Source: Bacteroidales bacterium
Lineage (GTDB): Bacteria; Bacteroidota; Bacteroidia; Bacteroidales; Muribaculaceae
Length of the DNA: 6,584 nucleotides
NCBI GenBank assembly: GCA_900755985.1
Contig: CAAEIL010000117.1
Coordinates: forward strand, 1-6,584
Direction: 5' to 3'
In this document: positions 6,366 through 6,584 of the stretch, piece after piece
Position numbering within the stretch: position 1 is the stretch's first letter
Layout: each line of letters begins with the position of its first letter
Position numbers and translations under genes: made by a program
The notes under the pieces: generated by a model
Told to the model about the DNA's origin: nothing
Seen by the model: only the letters and a program-made list of their open reading frames with translations
Databases searched by the model: none

Positions 6366-6584
6366 ATGAAAAGCAACTATAAAATATTAGCAATCGCCCT
6401 GTCGGCCGCCGTACTGACCTCGTGTGCCAAACACGACCTTCTGGGCGAAATCGTCGAGGTAGGCCAGGAAGTCCCCACCGTATACTGGGAGCTGGGCACC
6501 ACAACGTGTCCGGCCGGCGGCGAGTTCGACTTCCAGGGCAAATACACGGTAGACTACGACCGCGCCCGCCCCGCGGGAAGTACA
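6366..6584 (+). CDS. Putative surface lipoprotein, third gene of the SusC/SusD-type operon (3' partial)
   Basis: The first 73 codons are present and the window ends before a stop. A short signal peptide (MKSNYKILAIALSAAVLTSC) ends in a lipobox with the acceptor Cys at residue 20. The mature part begins AKHDLLGEIVEVGQEVPTVY and continues with a short beta-like segment (TTTCPAGGEFDFQGKYTVDY). The A-rich run just before the ATG and the 56-base gap after the SusD-like gene, with no terminator, place it in the same operon. Genes directly after SusD-like genes often encode accessory surface glycan-binding lipoproteins (SusE/F or SGBP type). That role is inferred here from position and lipidation only, because too little sequence is visible to assign a domain. 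Confidence 0.85.
   Translation, partial: MKSNYKILAIALSAAVLTSCAKHDLLGEIVEVGQEVPTVYWELGTTTCPAGGEFDFQGKYTVDYDRARPAGST

Noticed and set aside
5113..6504. A 463-codon open frame on the - strand opposite the SusD-like gene
   Set aside because: It is antisense to a clear SusD-family gene, its translation is low-complexity and rich in V, G and A, and it has no family motif. Such frames arise from the strong C/G third-position bias.

Overview
The window reads as a stretch of a Bacteroidota genome of the order Bacteroidales. The evidence is a SusC/SusD outer-membrane pair, lipoprotein signal peptides, A-rich translation starts without a Shine-Dalgarno core, a TANNTTTG-type promoter element and a Por/T9SS-like C-terminal tail on the first protein. 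The GC-rich coding style, with heavy use of TCG serine codons and C/G in third positions, would suit Muribaculaceae or a related gut family. The family-level placement is inference.

Layout. (1) Positions 1-786 hold the 3' end of a secreted multidomain protein, with an Ig-like segment, an unassigned beta-rich segment and a C-terminal sorting-like tail. Its start lies outside the window. A good intrinsic terminator at 827-866 ends this unit. (2) Positions 787-1278 carry no convincing gene. In order they hold a short direct repeat across the stop codon, the terminator, a G-rich tract, a perfect 9-bp-stem hairpin, an AT-rich promoter region, a weak hairpin plus T-run and a degenerate 12-bp tandem repeat array (1126-1237) that ends about 40 bases before the next gene. 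(3) Positions 1279-4398 encode a full-length SusC/RagA TonB-dependent outer-membrane transporter. (4) Positions 4462-6309 encode a long SusD/RagB-family surface lipoprotein. (5) Positions 6366-6584 are the first 73 codons of a further lipoprotein, cut by the window end.

Genes 3-5 lie on the same strand with 63- and 56-base gaps and no terminator between them, so they look like one operon. By analogy with the starch system, the SusD-like lipoprotein would cap the SusC-like barrel and deliver an oligosaccharide or peptide ligand, which TonB-ExbBD would energise across the outer membrane. The third lipoprotein would sit in the position usually taken by an accessory surface binding protein. No glycoside hydrolase, peptidase or regulator is visible, so the substrate cannot be named.

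The protein-coding part is a recognisable system. The least explained DNA is the 490-base intergenic region, especially the 12-bp array in the presumed susC leader.
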